From JBFHIZ01 sp041596215 (lineage in GTDB: Bacteria > Bacillota > Clostridia > Lachnospirales > Lachnospiraceae), in assembly GCA_041596215.1 (NCBI GenBank), contig JBFHIZ010000036.1, positions 1 to 20,975 on the forward strand: DNA of 20,975 nucleotides, written 5' to 3'. The translations under genes were made by a program, and so were the position numbers. The notes under the pieces were generated by a model. That model saw nothing but the letters and a program-made list of their open reading frames with translations. It made no database searches and was not told where the DNA came from. This document shows, piece after piece, positions 8,088-16,501 of this stretch. Position 1 is the first letter of the stretch, and each line of letters begins with the position of its first letter.

Positions 8088-8780
8088 CTATAATTGTTTG
8101 AGGTATTCTTCCATAATACTAACACTAGACGTTGACCCTATCCTTGAAACTCCAAGTTCTATCATATTTATTACGCTTTCTAAATCTCGAATTCCACCAG
8201 CTGCTTTTATTTTGATTTCATCTTTAACTATTTTTTTCATTAAAATAATATCATTTATCTCTGCTCCACCAATACCAAATCCCGTCGATGTTTTTATATA
8301 ATCCGGTTTTATATTTAAAGCAATTTTACATACTTCTTCTTTTTCTTTATTTGTCAAATAACAATTTTCAAAAATTACTTTTGATAGCACATTTGCATTT
8401 TTACACACCTCTACAATATCTGCCATTTCTTTTTCAATATATGTATAATTCTTTTCCTTAAGTTGAGTGATATTTATAACATAATCAATTTCGTCACTTC
8501 CATTTTTTATCGATTGTGTTGTTTCAAAAAGTTTCATCTCTGACGTTATTTGTCCTAAAGGAAATCCAATTGCTGCACCTACATGAATATCTGTACCAGT
8601 TAATAGCTCCTTGCATAATTTTACTGGTGCCGGATTAATTGCTACCATTTGAAATCCATATTTTTTGCTATCTTCGCACAATTTCACAAAATCTTCTCTT
8701 CTTGCATCTGCGTTAAGTTTTGTATGGTCAAAGAATTTCGCTAATTTTTTTTGATTTAACATCTTTAATATATCACTCAT
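8088..8780 (-). CDS. deoC: DeoC-family aldolase (deoxyribose-phosphate aldolase type)
   Basis: Class I aldolase. The textbook family reaction cleaves 2-deoxyribose 5-phosphate to glyceraldehyde 3-phosphate and acetaldehyde. I use the ATG at 8780 (230 residues), with AAGGGG just upstream; the longer reading from 8813 runs into the preceding gene. Visible motifs are DHTKL (18-22), IGFPLG (71-76), DEIDYV with Asp99, the Schiff-base lysine in YIKTSTGFG (Lys163), and the second active-site lysine in KAAGGIRD (Lys192). Length is slightly under the usual 220-260. The gene begins one base after the stop of the alcohol dehydrogenase gene, so the two are likely translationally coupled. No deo pathway partners (phosphopentomutase, nucleoside phosphorylase) are nearby. 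The substrate may therefore be another sugar phosphate, and the symbol names the family. Confidence 0.87.
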   Translation of the reverse strand: MSDILKMLNQKKLAKFFDHTKLNADARREDFVKLCEDSKKYGFQMVAINPAPVKLCKELLTGTDIHVGAAIGFPLGQITSEMKLFETTQSIKNGSDEIDYVINITQLKEKNYTYIEKEMADIVEVCKNANVLSKVIFENCYLTNKEKEEVCKIALNIKPDYIKTSTGFGIGGAEINDIILMKKIVKDEIKIKAAGGIRDLESVINMIELGVSRIGSTSSVSIMEEYLKQL

Positions 8781-8781
8781 T

Positions 8782-9966
8782 TTATCCCCTTCTTGGTTCT
8801 GTTTTATATGCAATTTTATATATTTTTTCTATATCTTTCTTATTAAGTTTCATTAATGCCCCTATTTCCCCATTGTTACATGCTTTTTGTGCCATAATCT
8901 CAAATTTCGAATCATCTATACCACACTCATACAGTGTGGTTTTTAATCCAATTGCTTGAAAAAATTCTTCTAATTTTTTTATTCCTTCAAAAGCAATCCT
9001 TTCTTCATCCATACCAAGTATTTTTACATCAAACACACGCACCGCGAACTGAACAAACCTTGCTATATTATTTTTATATGTATATTTCATCCACGCCGGA
9101 AATATAATTGCAAGTCCAGCTCCGTGTGCAACATCGTATATTGCACTTATTTCGTGTTCAATTGCATGGCTTGACCAATCTTCTTCTCTACCTTTTCCAA
9201 TTAATGTATTATGTGCTACATTTCCAGTCCACATAACTTCTGCCCATGCATCATGGTCTTTCTTATTCTTAACAACTTTTGGTAGATTATTTAATAAAGA
9301 TTTCATTGCACCTTCACATAATCTATCCGATAAATCTGTGTTTTCTGTGCAAGTAAAATACCTTTCCATAATATGCGATAAAATATCTGCACCACCTGCT
9401 GCAATTTGAAATTTCGGTAGAGTTTCACAAACTTGAGGATTTAAAAATGAAAATTTCGGATATAATAGATCTGAACAAAACGATTTTTTATCTGGTCCCT
9501 CTTCATTTGTAATCACTGATCCATTACTGCTTTCACTTCCAGCGGCCGGAATTGTTAGAATTACTCCAATATCTAATACTTTTTTAGGAGAAATTTCTTT
9601 AGTATAAAAATCCCATACATCTCCATCATAACAACTTCCTGCAGCTATTGCTTTTGCTGTATCTATAACACTACCGCCTCCTGCCGCTAAAATAAACTCT
9701 ATTCTTTCATTTTTGCAAAGTTCAATTCCTTCTTTTACTAAACCTAATCTAGGATTAGACATAACCCCCCCAAGCTCAAAAACTTCAATCTTTTCCGCCT
9801 GCAATGAATTGGAAATTACATCATAGATTCCATTTGCTTTTAAACTCTTCCCTCCATATAACAGCAGTATTTTCGTGGAGTAACTTGCTACTGTTTTCCC
9901 AATTTTCTGATAGCAATTTAAACCAAATATTATCTTTGTTGGATTATAAAATTCAAAACTAATCAT
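8782..9966 (-). CDS. Iron-containing (type III) alcohol dehydrogenase, YqhD/butanol dehydrogenase-like
   Basis: Cytoplasmic NAD(P)H-dependent reductase of aldehydes to alcohols. At 394 residues it matches the YqhD/BDH branch in length. The dinucleotide loop GGGSVIDTAK lies at 96-105. The metal ligands fall at Asp194, His198, His267 and His281, within GADILSH, SSHAIEHE and DVAHGAG, the same spacing as YqhD. AAGGAG precedes the ATG. It lies between the permease and aldolase genes. An attractive role (inference) is to reduce the short aldehyde released by the DeoC-type aldolase, regenerating NAD(P)+ oxidised upstream by the zinc-type dehydrogenase. Alcohol specificity is not determinable here. 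Confidence 0.92.
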   Translation of the reverse strand: MISFEFYNPTKIIFGLNCYQKIGKTVASYSTKILLLYGGKSLKANGIYDVISNSLQAEKIEVFELGGVMSNPRLGLVKEGIELCKNERIEFILAAGGGSVIDTAKAIAAGSCYDGDVWDFYTKEISPKKVLDIGVILTIPAAGSESSNGSVITNEEGPDKKSFCSDLLYPKFSFLNPQVCETLPKFQIAAGGADILSHIMERYFTCTENTDLSDRLCEGAMKSLLNNLPKVVKNKKDHDAWAEVMWTGNVAHNTLIGKGREEDWSSHAIEHEISAIYDVAHGAGLAIIFPAWMKYTYKNNIARFVQFAVRVFDVKILGMDEERIAFEGIKKLEEFFQAIGLKTTLYECGIDDSKFEIMAQKACNNGEIGALMKLNKKDIEKIYKIAYKTEPRRG

Positions 9967-9984
9967 TTTTTCTCCTTCTTTTAT

Positions 9985-10803
9985 CTATTCTTTAACCGCC
10001 GCACTTGCTAACCCACTAATTAACTGTTTTGAAAATGCAGCAAATAAAATCAACATTGGAATTGTTGCAATTGTAAGTCCTAATATTTGTGCACCTATAT
10101 CTGAACGAAATTGAGTTGCTAATTGTCTAATGCCAAGTGGCACTGTATATAATTCTTCATTGCTCAAAATTATCATCGGTGTCATAAAATTATTCCAAGA
10201 CCAAAGAAAAGACAATAATGCAAGGGTCATACACGCCGGTTTCATAAATGGGAATGCAATACTGAAAAAAATCCGAAACTCACCGCATCCATCAATTCTT
10301 GCACTTTCAATAACCGAATCTGGAATTGAACCTTTTGTAAACTGCCGAATCCAGAACACTCCAAATGCACTTGCCGCCGTTGGAATAATTAGCGGAAGAT
10401 GTGTATTTAACCATCCAATTTCTTTCATTTCAATTACAAAACCTACTAAACTAAGTTGTAATGGAACCATCATGGTTAACATTACTAAATTTATAAGTAA
10501 TTTTCTTCCTTTAAATTTATATTTTGATAGTGCATATCCGCACATTGCACAAACGACTACTGTTAAAATCGCACAACTTCCAGCAACAAATAAAGAGTTT
10601 AAATAATAGTGAAAAAAATTAATTGATAGTAGCGATTTAAAGTTTTCTATCAAATAGTTACTTGGAATCAGTTTAATTCCGCTATATAACTGGTTTGACT
10701 TATACGTTCCCATATTTATCATAAAATAGAAGGGAATAATTGCAATTACCGTTATTATTACCATGATAAAAAATAAAACCTTTTTTTTAATTTTCTTTTT
10801 CAT
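9985..10803 (-). CDS. CUT1 sugar ABC transporter permease, second system (MalG-like)
   Basis: Membrane subunit of the second sugar importer, 272 residues. It has a strongly basic N-terminus (MKKKIKKK), about six hydrophobic segments and the EAA loop at about 163-189 (SVIESARIDGCGEF, then a Pro-containing end). It ends AAVKE, close to the MalG-type C-terminus. Its Shine-Dalgarno GGAGG lies inside the last codons of the preceding permease gene, with one base between stop and start. It pairs with the next subunit and the lipoprotein encoded just upstream. No ATPase is encoded in the operon. Confidence 0.92.
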   Translation of the reverse strand: MKKKIKKKVLFFIMVIITVIAIIPFYFMINMGTYKSNQLYSGIKLIPSNYLIENFKSLLSINFFHYYLNSLFVAGSCAILTVVVCAMCGYALSKYKFKGRKLLINLVMLTMMVPLQLSLVGFVIEMKEIGWLNTHLPLIIPTAASAFGVFWIRQFTKGSIPDSVIESARIDGCGEFRIFFSIAFPFMKPACMTLALLSFLWSWNNFMTPMIILSNEELYTVPLGIRQLATQFRSDIGAQILGLTIATIPMLILFAAFSKQLISGLASAAVKE

Positions 10804-10804
10804 A

Positions 10805-11707
10805 TTATTTTTCCTCCTTTCCTTCCATAAGTCTATTTGCTGAAAATGATATTAACGCAATGACAATAAACAAACTTACTGCAATCGCTGCTGCATAACC
10901 GTTTCGTAATTGATTACTAAAGGCTGTATCGTAAAACAGCCAAACTCCTGTTAATACAGAATCATTTGGTCCTCCAACTAAATTACCCGCTACTGAAAAT
11001 ATCATAAATGGCTCTTCAAATATTTGAAAGCATCCAATTAACGTACTTAAAACAATAAATATTCTAACTGGTTTTAACATAGGTAATGTAATATAAAACA
11101 TTTTCTGTAAACCATTTGCTCCGTCGATTTCACTCGCTTCGTATACGGATGTATTTATATTTGTAATTCCTGCCATAAACATTACAGCAGTATATCCTAC
11201 ATATCTCCATACAGTTATCATCGCTACTAAAATTCTGGCAGGCCACACTTCTTTTGTCCAGTTAATTGCGTTTATTCCAAGTTTTCCCAACACATAATTC
11301 ACACTCCCAAACGCTGGATCAAATAGTATTGCAAATATAATACCTAATGCAATGGGTGTTGTTAAGTACGGCAAAAAATTGAAAAGTCGGAATGTTTTTT
11401 TTAATACCATTACTTTACTATTTAACATTACTGCAATTAAAAATCCAAGTATTAGCTGTATTGGCACAATCATCACCATCAATAAAAGTGTATTAAGTAA
11501 TGCTTTATAAAAGCGTGCATCATTAAAAACTTCAATATAATTATTTATTCCGATAAATACCGCATCTGTATAACCATTCCAATCGTGTAAACTTATGTAA
11601 CCGCTATATAAAATCGGGAAAACTGCAAAAGCTATAAATATGAGAAAATAGGGTGCAATGAATAAATATGGTACTATTTTCTGTTTTAACATATAACTGT
11701 TTCTCAT
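10805..11707 (-). CDS. CUT1 sugar ABC transporter permease, second system (MalF-like)
   Basis: Partner membrane subunit, 300 residues. A first membrane helix spans about 12-38 (PYLFIAPYFLIFIAF), followed by further helices. A well-preserved EAA loop lies at 187-212 (SVYEASEIDGANGLQKMF). The start at 11707 has GGTGA upstream; an in-frame Met at residue 6 is an alternative. The gene starts 26 bases after the solute-binding protein. Together with that protein and the following permease it forms a complete CUT1 importer minus ATPase. Confidence 0.92.
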   Translation of the reverse strand: MRNSYMLKQKIVPYLFIAPYFLIFIAFAVFPILYSGYISLHDWNGYTDAVFIGINNYIEVFNDARFYKALLNTLLLMVMIVPIQLILGFLIAVMLNSKVMVLKKTFRLFNFLPYLTTPIALGIIFAILFDPAFGSVNYVLGKLGINAINWTKEVWPARILVAMITVWRYVGYTAVMFMAGITNINTSVYEASEIDGANGLQKMFYITLPMLKPVRIFIVLSTLIGCFQIFEEPFMIFSVAGNLVGGPNDSVLTGVWLFYDTAFSNQLRNGYAAAIAVSLFIVIALISFSANRLMEGKEEK

Positions 11708-11733
11708 TATGTCACCTGCCTTAATTTTATGAG

Positions 11734-13080
11734 TTATTCGCTTAAATTTGGTGCCTTAGAAATAATATCTTCTTTTAACTTGGCATATGCTTCTTCTGCT
11801 GACATTCCTGCTTCAAGGTCTCTTAATGCTTGCGAATTACTGTCTTTAATTATCAAATCATATTCTGTCATAGGTCTAGCCTTTGTATTTGGATTTTTTG
11901 AAATTTCAATCATTTTTTCCGTCACATTTTGTCCAGCAAAAAATGGATCTGGCTCTCCCTCATATAAATCCGTCTCATATGCTGGTGCATACAATGTTGG
12001 TGTAGCGTGTGCTTTATAAAAACTCTCTGCACCTTCTTGTGACATTGTCAACCAATTGATATATGTCCAAGCCAATATCTTGTTTTCTTCTTTAGCATCT
12101 TTTGGAATTGCATAAGCAGTACCACCATTACTAAATCCACCTCCTGGAGGTGTTATAAATCCCCATTTTCCTTCAGATTCCATGTCGTTTGGTTTCATCA
12201 TAAAGCTAATGAACCATGCTGGTGCTTGATAAAATAACACCTTATTGCTCGCAAAGGATGTGTACCATGCTGGTGTCCATTCCACATAAGGTCCGACTGC
12301 ATTATTTGCTACTAACGTTTCAATAAATTCATATGTTGGTAATATAGAATCATCCATGGTAAGTTTTTCATCTGTTACAAATGGATTATCTGTAAATAAT
12401 GCGTTTACTGCTGAATAAGCATCATCTACACTCGCAAACATATAATCTTCTCCAGATTCACCAATCACTTTACTCATTTCTTCGAAATCTTCTAAAGATG
12501 TAAATATTTTTTCCATTTCTGTAGGGTCATCTGTTCCATAATATTTCTTTGCAAGATTTCTATCATATGCATATCCACCTACACAATTATCCACTTGCAT
12601 GCAAACCACTTCACCTTTTTTATTTGTAATTAATTCTTTTGCTATCGGCAATATTTCATCCATGTTTAAATTATATGGTTCAGCATCTAATCTTTCCCAT
12701 ATATCCATATTCGTAAGCTGTCCTCTTGCTGCGCTTTCAATATTAATTACATCTGGCATATCTAAACCTGTGGTAACTGCTGCTAATACTTTTTGTTCAT
12801 ACTCATCTGATGGTACGGATACATAATTAACTTTAATATTAGGGTAATATTTGTTAAAATCTGCTGCACCTTTGATTTCATAATCTCCCCATACCCACTG
12901 CGTAATTTCCCCAGATAATTCCGTGTTTACTAAAGACGGATCAATTTCTGTTTCCTCCACATTTTCTTCTACTGTAGGATTATTATTGCCTACAATTTCA
13001 TTATTGCTTCCACAACCAGTAATGCTGCTTGCAATTACTGAAATTGCTGTTAACAGTGCCAAAAATCTTTTTCCTTTCAT
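11734..13080 (-). CDS. Extracellular solute-binding lipoprotein of the second sugar ABC importer
   Basis: Captures the operon's sugar substrate outside the cell. The 448 residues begin with a lipoprotein signal (MKGKRFLALLTAISVIAS) and lipobox ITGC with Cys23. A disordered Asn/Glu-rich linker follows (about 24-50). Then comes the family-1 binding fold: GEITQWVWGDYEIKGA, NIKVNYVSVP, and a Trp/Tyr-rich C-terminal lobe (ex. VEWTPAWYTSF) typical of sugar stacking sites. AAAGGAGG precedes the ATG. An 87-base gap upstream carries a GNRA hairpin and a candidate operator, so this gene may be expressed above its neighbours. The ligand is unknown; an unsaturated or modified oligosaccharide is suggested by the GH105-like neighbour. 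Confidence 0.92.
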   Translation of the reverse strand: MKGKRFLALLTAISVIASSITGCGSNNEIVGNNNPTVEENVEETEIDPSLVNTELSGEITQWVWGDYEIKGAADFNKYYPNIKVNYVSVPSDEYEQKVLAAVTTGLDMPDVINIESAARGQLTNMDIWERLDAEPYNLNMDEILPIAKELITNKKGEVVCMQVDNCVGGYAYDRNLAKKYYGTDDPTEMEKIFTSLEDFEEMSKVIGESGEDYMFASVDDAYSAVNALFTDNPFVTDEKLTMDDSILPTYEFIETLVANNAVGPYVEWTPAWYTSFASNKVLFYQAPAWFISFMMKPNDMESEGKWGFITPPGGGFSNGGTAYAIPKDAKEENKILAWTYINWLTMSQEGAESFYKAHATPTLYAPAYETDLYEGEPDPFFAGQNVTEKMIEISKNPNTKARPMTEYDLIIKDSNSQALRDLEAGMSAEEAYAKLKEDIISKAPNLSE

Positions 13081-13102
13081 AATATAACCTCCTTTTATTT
13101 TT

Positions 13103-13116
13103 TCAGGTTTCCCTGA
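13103..13116 (-). other. GNRA-tetraloop hairpin in the leader of the solute-binding protein gene
   Basis: On the minus strand TCAGG-GAAA-CCTGA forms a perfect 5-bp stem with a GAAA tetraloop, followed by an A-rich stretch and then the AAAGGAGG site of the lipoprotein gene. With no U-tract it is not a terminator. Such 5' hairpins can stabilise the mRNA segment that encodes the abundantly needed binding protein. Confidence 0.5.
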
Positions 13117-13128
13117 TTAGAACCACTT

Positions 13129-13154
13129 GTAATTATGACTTATTGTCATTACAT
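13129..13154. promoter_or_regulatory. Candidate operator, copy A (upstream of solute-binding protein gene)
   Basis: Plus-strand reading GTAATTATG-N7-GTCATTACAT, identical without gaps to a site at 18573-18598 except for the central seven bases. Inside it ATGAC-N5-GTCAT is a perfect inverted repeat, and the outer GTAAT/ATTAC ends also mirror each other. A -10-like TCTAAT (minus strand, 13158-13153) abuts and overlaps its edge, but no clear -35 box is visible. Confidence 0.6.
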
Positions 13155-13167
13155 TAGAATACAAAAA

Positions 13168-14118
13168 TTAATTTGCAGCACTTTCCATTAATATGTAAAA
13201 TGCATTTCCTTCAGGAGCAATACCTGGTTTATCAAAAGTTGGCGCGCCACATACATCCAATACAAATCCATTATTATTAATTTTTTTTTGCACAGCTCTT
13301 CTACAGATATCTGCTTCCACTCTCATTTCCTCCGATAACCATTTATTTTTTATTCCTTTATAGATAGTATATGCTAACATTTGTGCAAGATTTGTTTCCA
13401 CAAAGCTATTTCTTTCATTTAAGATATCATGAAATAATCCATCTTTTGTTCGATACCCCAAAACACTATTTATTAATTCCGTAACCATTTCAACTAATAC
13501 TTTTTTCTCTTGTTTCATACTGGTAGGTAAAAGTTCAATTACTCTAGCTATTCCCGCCATAGTCCATCCATTTCCCACACCCCAAAATTTATCTCTATTA
13601 AATTCAGCTTTTTCATCATCCCAAATGTGCCGCATAAGTTTCTCTTTTGGGCTATACAATGCTTTCCAATACTCCATAATATTAACTAATGATTCTTTAT
13701 AATGTCCTGACACCGCTAAAAAAGGCGGAAGCATGTACATAGAATCTGCCCAAAACTCTTTTCGACTTAGTAAATGGTATATTCCACCATTTTTATTTTT
13801 GGGTGCATCATAAAGCGCCCAATTTAACAGTTTTTGATATCCTTCTTTTAGTTCCGGAATATCTGTGTTTTCCGAACACCAAAATAGTGCTTCTCCTGCC
13901 GCACATGGATCTGTAACAGCATCTGTTTCATCTATCATAGCGACACGTCCGTCATCTATACTTCGATTGACTGCTTCATACGCTAAAGCTATAACAACTT
14001 CTTCATCTCCCGCTTCTAAAAAAGCTTGCATAGTTACGCCTTGCTCCCATGAATATCTCTGCATACACAATAATGCTTTTTTTACTTTATATAATCTTTT
14101 ATCATTTCTTATATCCAT
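13168..14118 (-). CDS. GH105/GH88-like unsaturated glycan hydrolase
   Basis: Probable cytoplasmic enzyme of the alpha/alpha-toroid fold that removes an unsaturated uronic acid from oligosaccharides made by polysaccharide lyases. I start at the ATG at 14118 (316 residues) because GAGGAAAA lies just before it; the longer reading from 14226 overlaps the GntR gene. Motifs: RYSWEQG (21-27), a cluster with Asp69, FWADSMYMLPPF (122-133) whose Asp125 corresponds in position to the catalytic Asp of YteR-type enzymes, WGVGNGW (179-185), and GLFHDIL (227-233). There is no signal peptide. The protein is a little shorter than typical GH105 (about 340-380). GH88 or a related toroid family is an alternative. 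It lies between the regulator and the transporter genes, consistent with acting on imported oligosaccharides. Confidence 0.8.
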   Translation of the reverse strand: MDIRNDKRLYKVKKALLCMQRYSWEQGVTMQAFLEAGDEEVVIALAYEAVNRSIDDGRVAMIDETDAVTDPCAAGEALFWCSENTDIPELKEGYQKLLNWALYDAPKNKNGGIYHLLSRKEFWADSMYMLPPFLAVSGHYKESLVNIMEYWKALYSPKEKLMRHIWDDEKAEFNRDKFWGVGNGWTMAGIARVIELLPTSMKQEKKVLVEMVTELINSVLGYRTKDGLFHDILNERNSFVETNLAQMLAYTIYKGIKNKWLSEEMRVEADICRRAVQKKINNNGFVLDVCGAPTFDKPGIAPEGNAFYILMESAAN

Positions 14119-14134
14119 GTTTATCTTTTCCTCA

Positions 14135-14890
14135 TTATCTATACAATTCAACATTAAACCGGCTTCTGTCTCCTCGATATCTTGCAATTGAGTATTCCAC
14201 CGGACGCATTTCTTCTGTGTATGCAACAGTATGAATCAGACAAACTGCCTTTCCTTTTTCAATTTTTAAATATTGTGCAATATTTGAAGATGCATTAACT
14301 GCTTCTATTTCACGTTTAACTCTAGATACTTTTATCTGGTATCTTTTTTCGAGAACTTCATATAATGATTCTTTTGACATATCAACATTAATTAAATTTG
14401 GAACCATATCATATGGTAAATAAGTTTCTAAATAAACAATTGTTTCGTCGTCAGCAAAACGCAAGCGCTCCAAATACAATAATTTTTCTCCTTTGGAAAT
14501 TTTCAATGCTTCATTAATTTCTTCACGGCTATTCACAACCTTAAAATTAATTACTTTTGTTGATGGCTTTAGACCTTTTTCTACCATCTCATGATTAAAG
14601 CTTTGGAGAACATTTAAAAATCTTGCCTCTATTTTAGGTAAAGAAACAAAGGTTCCCTTTCCTTTACATCGATATAAGTATCCTTCTGAAACTAATTCGT
14701 TTAGTGCCTGTCGAATAGTCGGTCTACTAACCTGACATATTTCACATATTTCGTGTTCAGTCGGTATCATATCTCCGCTTTTTAATATTTCTTCTTTTAT
14801 TGCCTTTAGTAAAGACTGTTTAATCTGATAATATAATGGTATTGGAACATTTTTATCTACTTTAAATAAATTATTCATTTTCTGATTCAT
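14135..14890 (-). CDS. GntR-family regulator, HutC/UTRA subfamily
   Basis: DNA-binding regulator that senses a small effector, probably a sugar phosphate or other pathway intermediate. The 251 residues comprise a winged helix at about 17-83 (PLYYQIKQSLLKAI, MIPTEHEICEICQVSRPTIR, GYLYRCKGKGTFV) and a UTRA ligand-binding domain at about 100-245 (GEKLLYLERLRFADDETIVY, VEYSIARYRGDR). AAGGGGAG supports the start at 14890. It is embedded in the operon, 16 bases before the hydrolase start and 29 bases after the kinase stop, suggesting autoregulation. Candidate operators for it are the 26-bp motif at 18573-18598 and 13129-13154, or the inverted repeat at 18631-18650. Confidence 0.93.
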   Translation of the reverse strand: MNQKMNNLFKVDKNVPIPLYYQIKQSLLKAIKEEILKSGDMIPTEHEICEICQVSRPTIRQALNELVSEGYLYRCKGKGTFVSLPKIEARFLNVLQSFNHEMVEKGLKPSTKVINFKVVNSREEINEALKISKGEKLLYLERLRFADDETIVYLETYLPYDMVPNLINVDMSKESLYEVLEKRYQIKVSRVKREIEAVNASSNIAQYLKIEKGKAVCLIHTVAYTEEMRPVEYSIARYRGDRSRFNVELYR

Positions 14891-14919
14891 TTTTCTCCCC
14901 TTTTTGTAGATATGTACAC

Positions 14920-16455
14920 TTATATGGTTTTATCAATGTCCGCCATATTGTTATATACTTTTATCAGGCTTTCATATGCTTGATTGAATATATGATACAT
15001 TTTATTATACGTTTTATAATTTTCTTTATTTGGTTTAATTCTTTTTGAGACGGTATTAAACATACTTACTGCACTAAAATCTTTGTAAAGGCCAATTCCT
15101 ACTCCAGCACAAACTGCCGCTCCCATACTAGTTGCTTCCTCTGGGTATTCAGAAACAACAAGTTCTTTTTGCCAGATATCCGATAGTATCTGTAACCAGA
15201 TTTCTCCTTTTGCTCCCCCTCCTATTATTGTGATCTCTGTTATCTTTAACTTGTCATTTAGTGTTTCTAAAATAACTCTTAAATTATATCCTACTCCTTC
15301 TAATATAGCTCTTGACATATCATTTTTATTTGTTGTAATACCCATACCAATAAAGGCACCTCTTGCATTGCTGTTCCATCTTGGGGACCTTTCTCCAAGT
15401 AAATATGGCAAATATAACACTTTATTTGCACCTGGATTTGATTTTTCAGCGCCTTTATTAATCATCTCATACGATGTTGAACCTATTTTCTTTGCCAACT
15501 CTGTTTCCATTTCACACAGTGTATTTTTATACCAGCTATAGGAATATCCAGCCGCCTGCATTGTTCCACAAGGTGTATATAATTTGGGATCTAAATGTAC
15601 CCAGTTGAACGTTCGCATTTCTTCATCAAATAGGGGCGTTTTTGATGCTGCTGACATCCATGATGAAGACCCCAAAACATTATAAGCAGTTCCAGGTTTT
15701 ATAACACCTGCTCCTACACATGCACAACTACCATCTCCACCCCCTATTACAACAGGTGTGCCTTCTTTTAATCCAATTTTTTTTGCAACTTCTGATTGTA
15801 CTCCACCCGCAATATAAGTGGATGGATAGACATCTGGCATAAGTTCAAGTGGAATATTTAATTTTCGAAGTATTTCTTTTGACCATTTTTTTTCCTTAAT
15901 ATCAAATAAATTTGTCCCCGATGCATCACTATAATCTGTTACAAATTTTCCTGTCAGTCGGCAAATAATAAAGTCTTTTGCATTCAACATCTTATATGCT
16001 TTGTTATAAATATCACGTTCATTCTCACGTATCCATAAAAGCTTTGCTGCCGAATATGATGCGCTTATACGATGCCCTGTTATCTGATATGCACGTCTCA
16101 TACCTACATGTTTTTCCATTTCTTTTTCTTGTTTATTTGCACGCGTATCAGCCCAAATAATCATGTTTCTCAATGCGTTTCCTTTTTGGTCTACAAGAAG
16201 GCATCCCATCATTTGCGCACTAAAGGAAATCACTGCCACATTTTCTTTATTTATATTTTCTTTTTTTAATAATTTTTTTGTTGTTTTACATACAGCGTTC
16301 CACCAATCTTCCGGATTTTGTTCTACCCAATTTTCTTTTTGATAAAAAGTTTCATACTCATATACCATGCTAGAAACCAATTCACCATTTGTCTCGAATA
16401 GAGTTGCTTTATTTCCTGTTGTTCCCAAATCATGTGCCAAAATATATTGTTTCAT
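14920..16455 (-). CDS. FGGY-family carbohydrate kinase, xylulokinase-like but with altered substrate motif
   Basis: ATP-dependent kinase for a ketose or polyol in the cytoplasm. Starting at 16455 (MKQYILAHDLGTTG) gives 511 residues; GGGTGAAA upstream favours this over the ATG at 16470. Family marks are the ATP-binding DLGTTG (9-14), IWADTRA (100-106), GGGDG with likely catalytic Asp241, and GGGAKGEIWLQILSD near 410-425. Xylulokinases normally carry QMHG; here the motif reads SAQMMG (79-84), with Met83 in place of the His that contacts xylulose in E. coli XylB. The substrate is therefore probably not D-xylulose. It sits between the lactonase-like gene and the regulator in the same operon. Confidence 0.9.
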   Translation of the reverse strand: MKQYILAHDLGTTGNKATLFETNGELVSSMVYEYETFYQKENWVEQNPEDWWNAVCKTTKKLLKKENINKENVAVISFSAQMMGCLLVDQKGNALRNMIIWADTRANKQEKEMEKHVGMRRAYQITGHRISASYSAAKLLWIRENERDIYNKAYKMLNAKDFIICRLTGKFVTDYSDASGTNLFDIKEKKWSKEILRKLNIPLELMPDVYPSTYIAGGVQSEVAKKIGLKEGTPVVIGGGDGSCACVGAGVIKPGTAYNVLGSSSWMSAASKTPLFDEEMRTFNWVHLDPKLYTPCGTMQAAGYSYSWYKNTLCEMETELAKKIGSTSYEMINKGAEKSNPGANKVLYLPYLLGERSPRWNSNARGAFIGMGITTNKNDMSRAILEGVGYNLRVILETLNDKLKITEITIIGGGAKGEIWLQILSDIWQKELVVSEYPEEATSMGAAVCAGVGIGLYKDFSAVSMFNTVSKRIKPNKENYKTYNKMYHIFNQAYESLIKVYNNMADIDKTI

Positions 16456-16501
16456 AGACGTTTCACCCATTCATTTGACCGTATTTATATATCAATAAAA
16501 A

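Noticed and set aside
8088..8780. Assigning the aldolase to nucleoside (deo) salvage
   Set aside because: No phosphopentomutase, nucleoside phosphorylase or cytidine deaminase genes nearby; all neighbours are carbohydrate uptake and oxidation genes.
10130..10606. Plus-strand open frame of 158 codons
   Set aside because: Lies wholly inside a well-supported permease gene on the other strand, has no ribosome binding site and no recognisable protein features.
13103..13116. Intrinsic terminator before the second solute-binding protein
   Set aside because: The 5-bp stem is followed by A residues, not U, in the direction of transcription.
13865..14191. Plus-strand open frame of 108 codons, and similar ones at 2795-3115, 6282-6581 and 15230-15541
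   Set aside because: All are antisense shadows of clear genes with intact family motifs; composition (runs of Ser, Ile, Phe) reflects the opposite strand.
14119..14226. Longer N-terminus for the GH105-like hydrolase
   Set aside because: The extra 36 residues come from reading through the end of the GntR gene in another frame; GAGGAAAA precedes the ATG at 14118.
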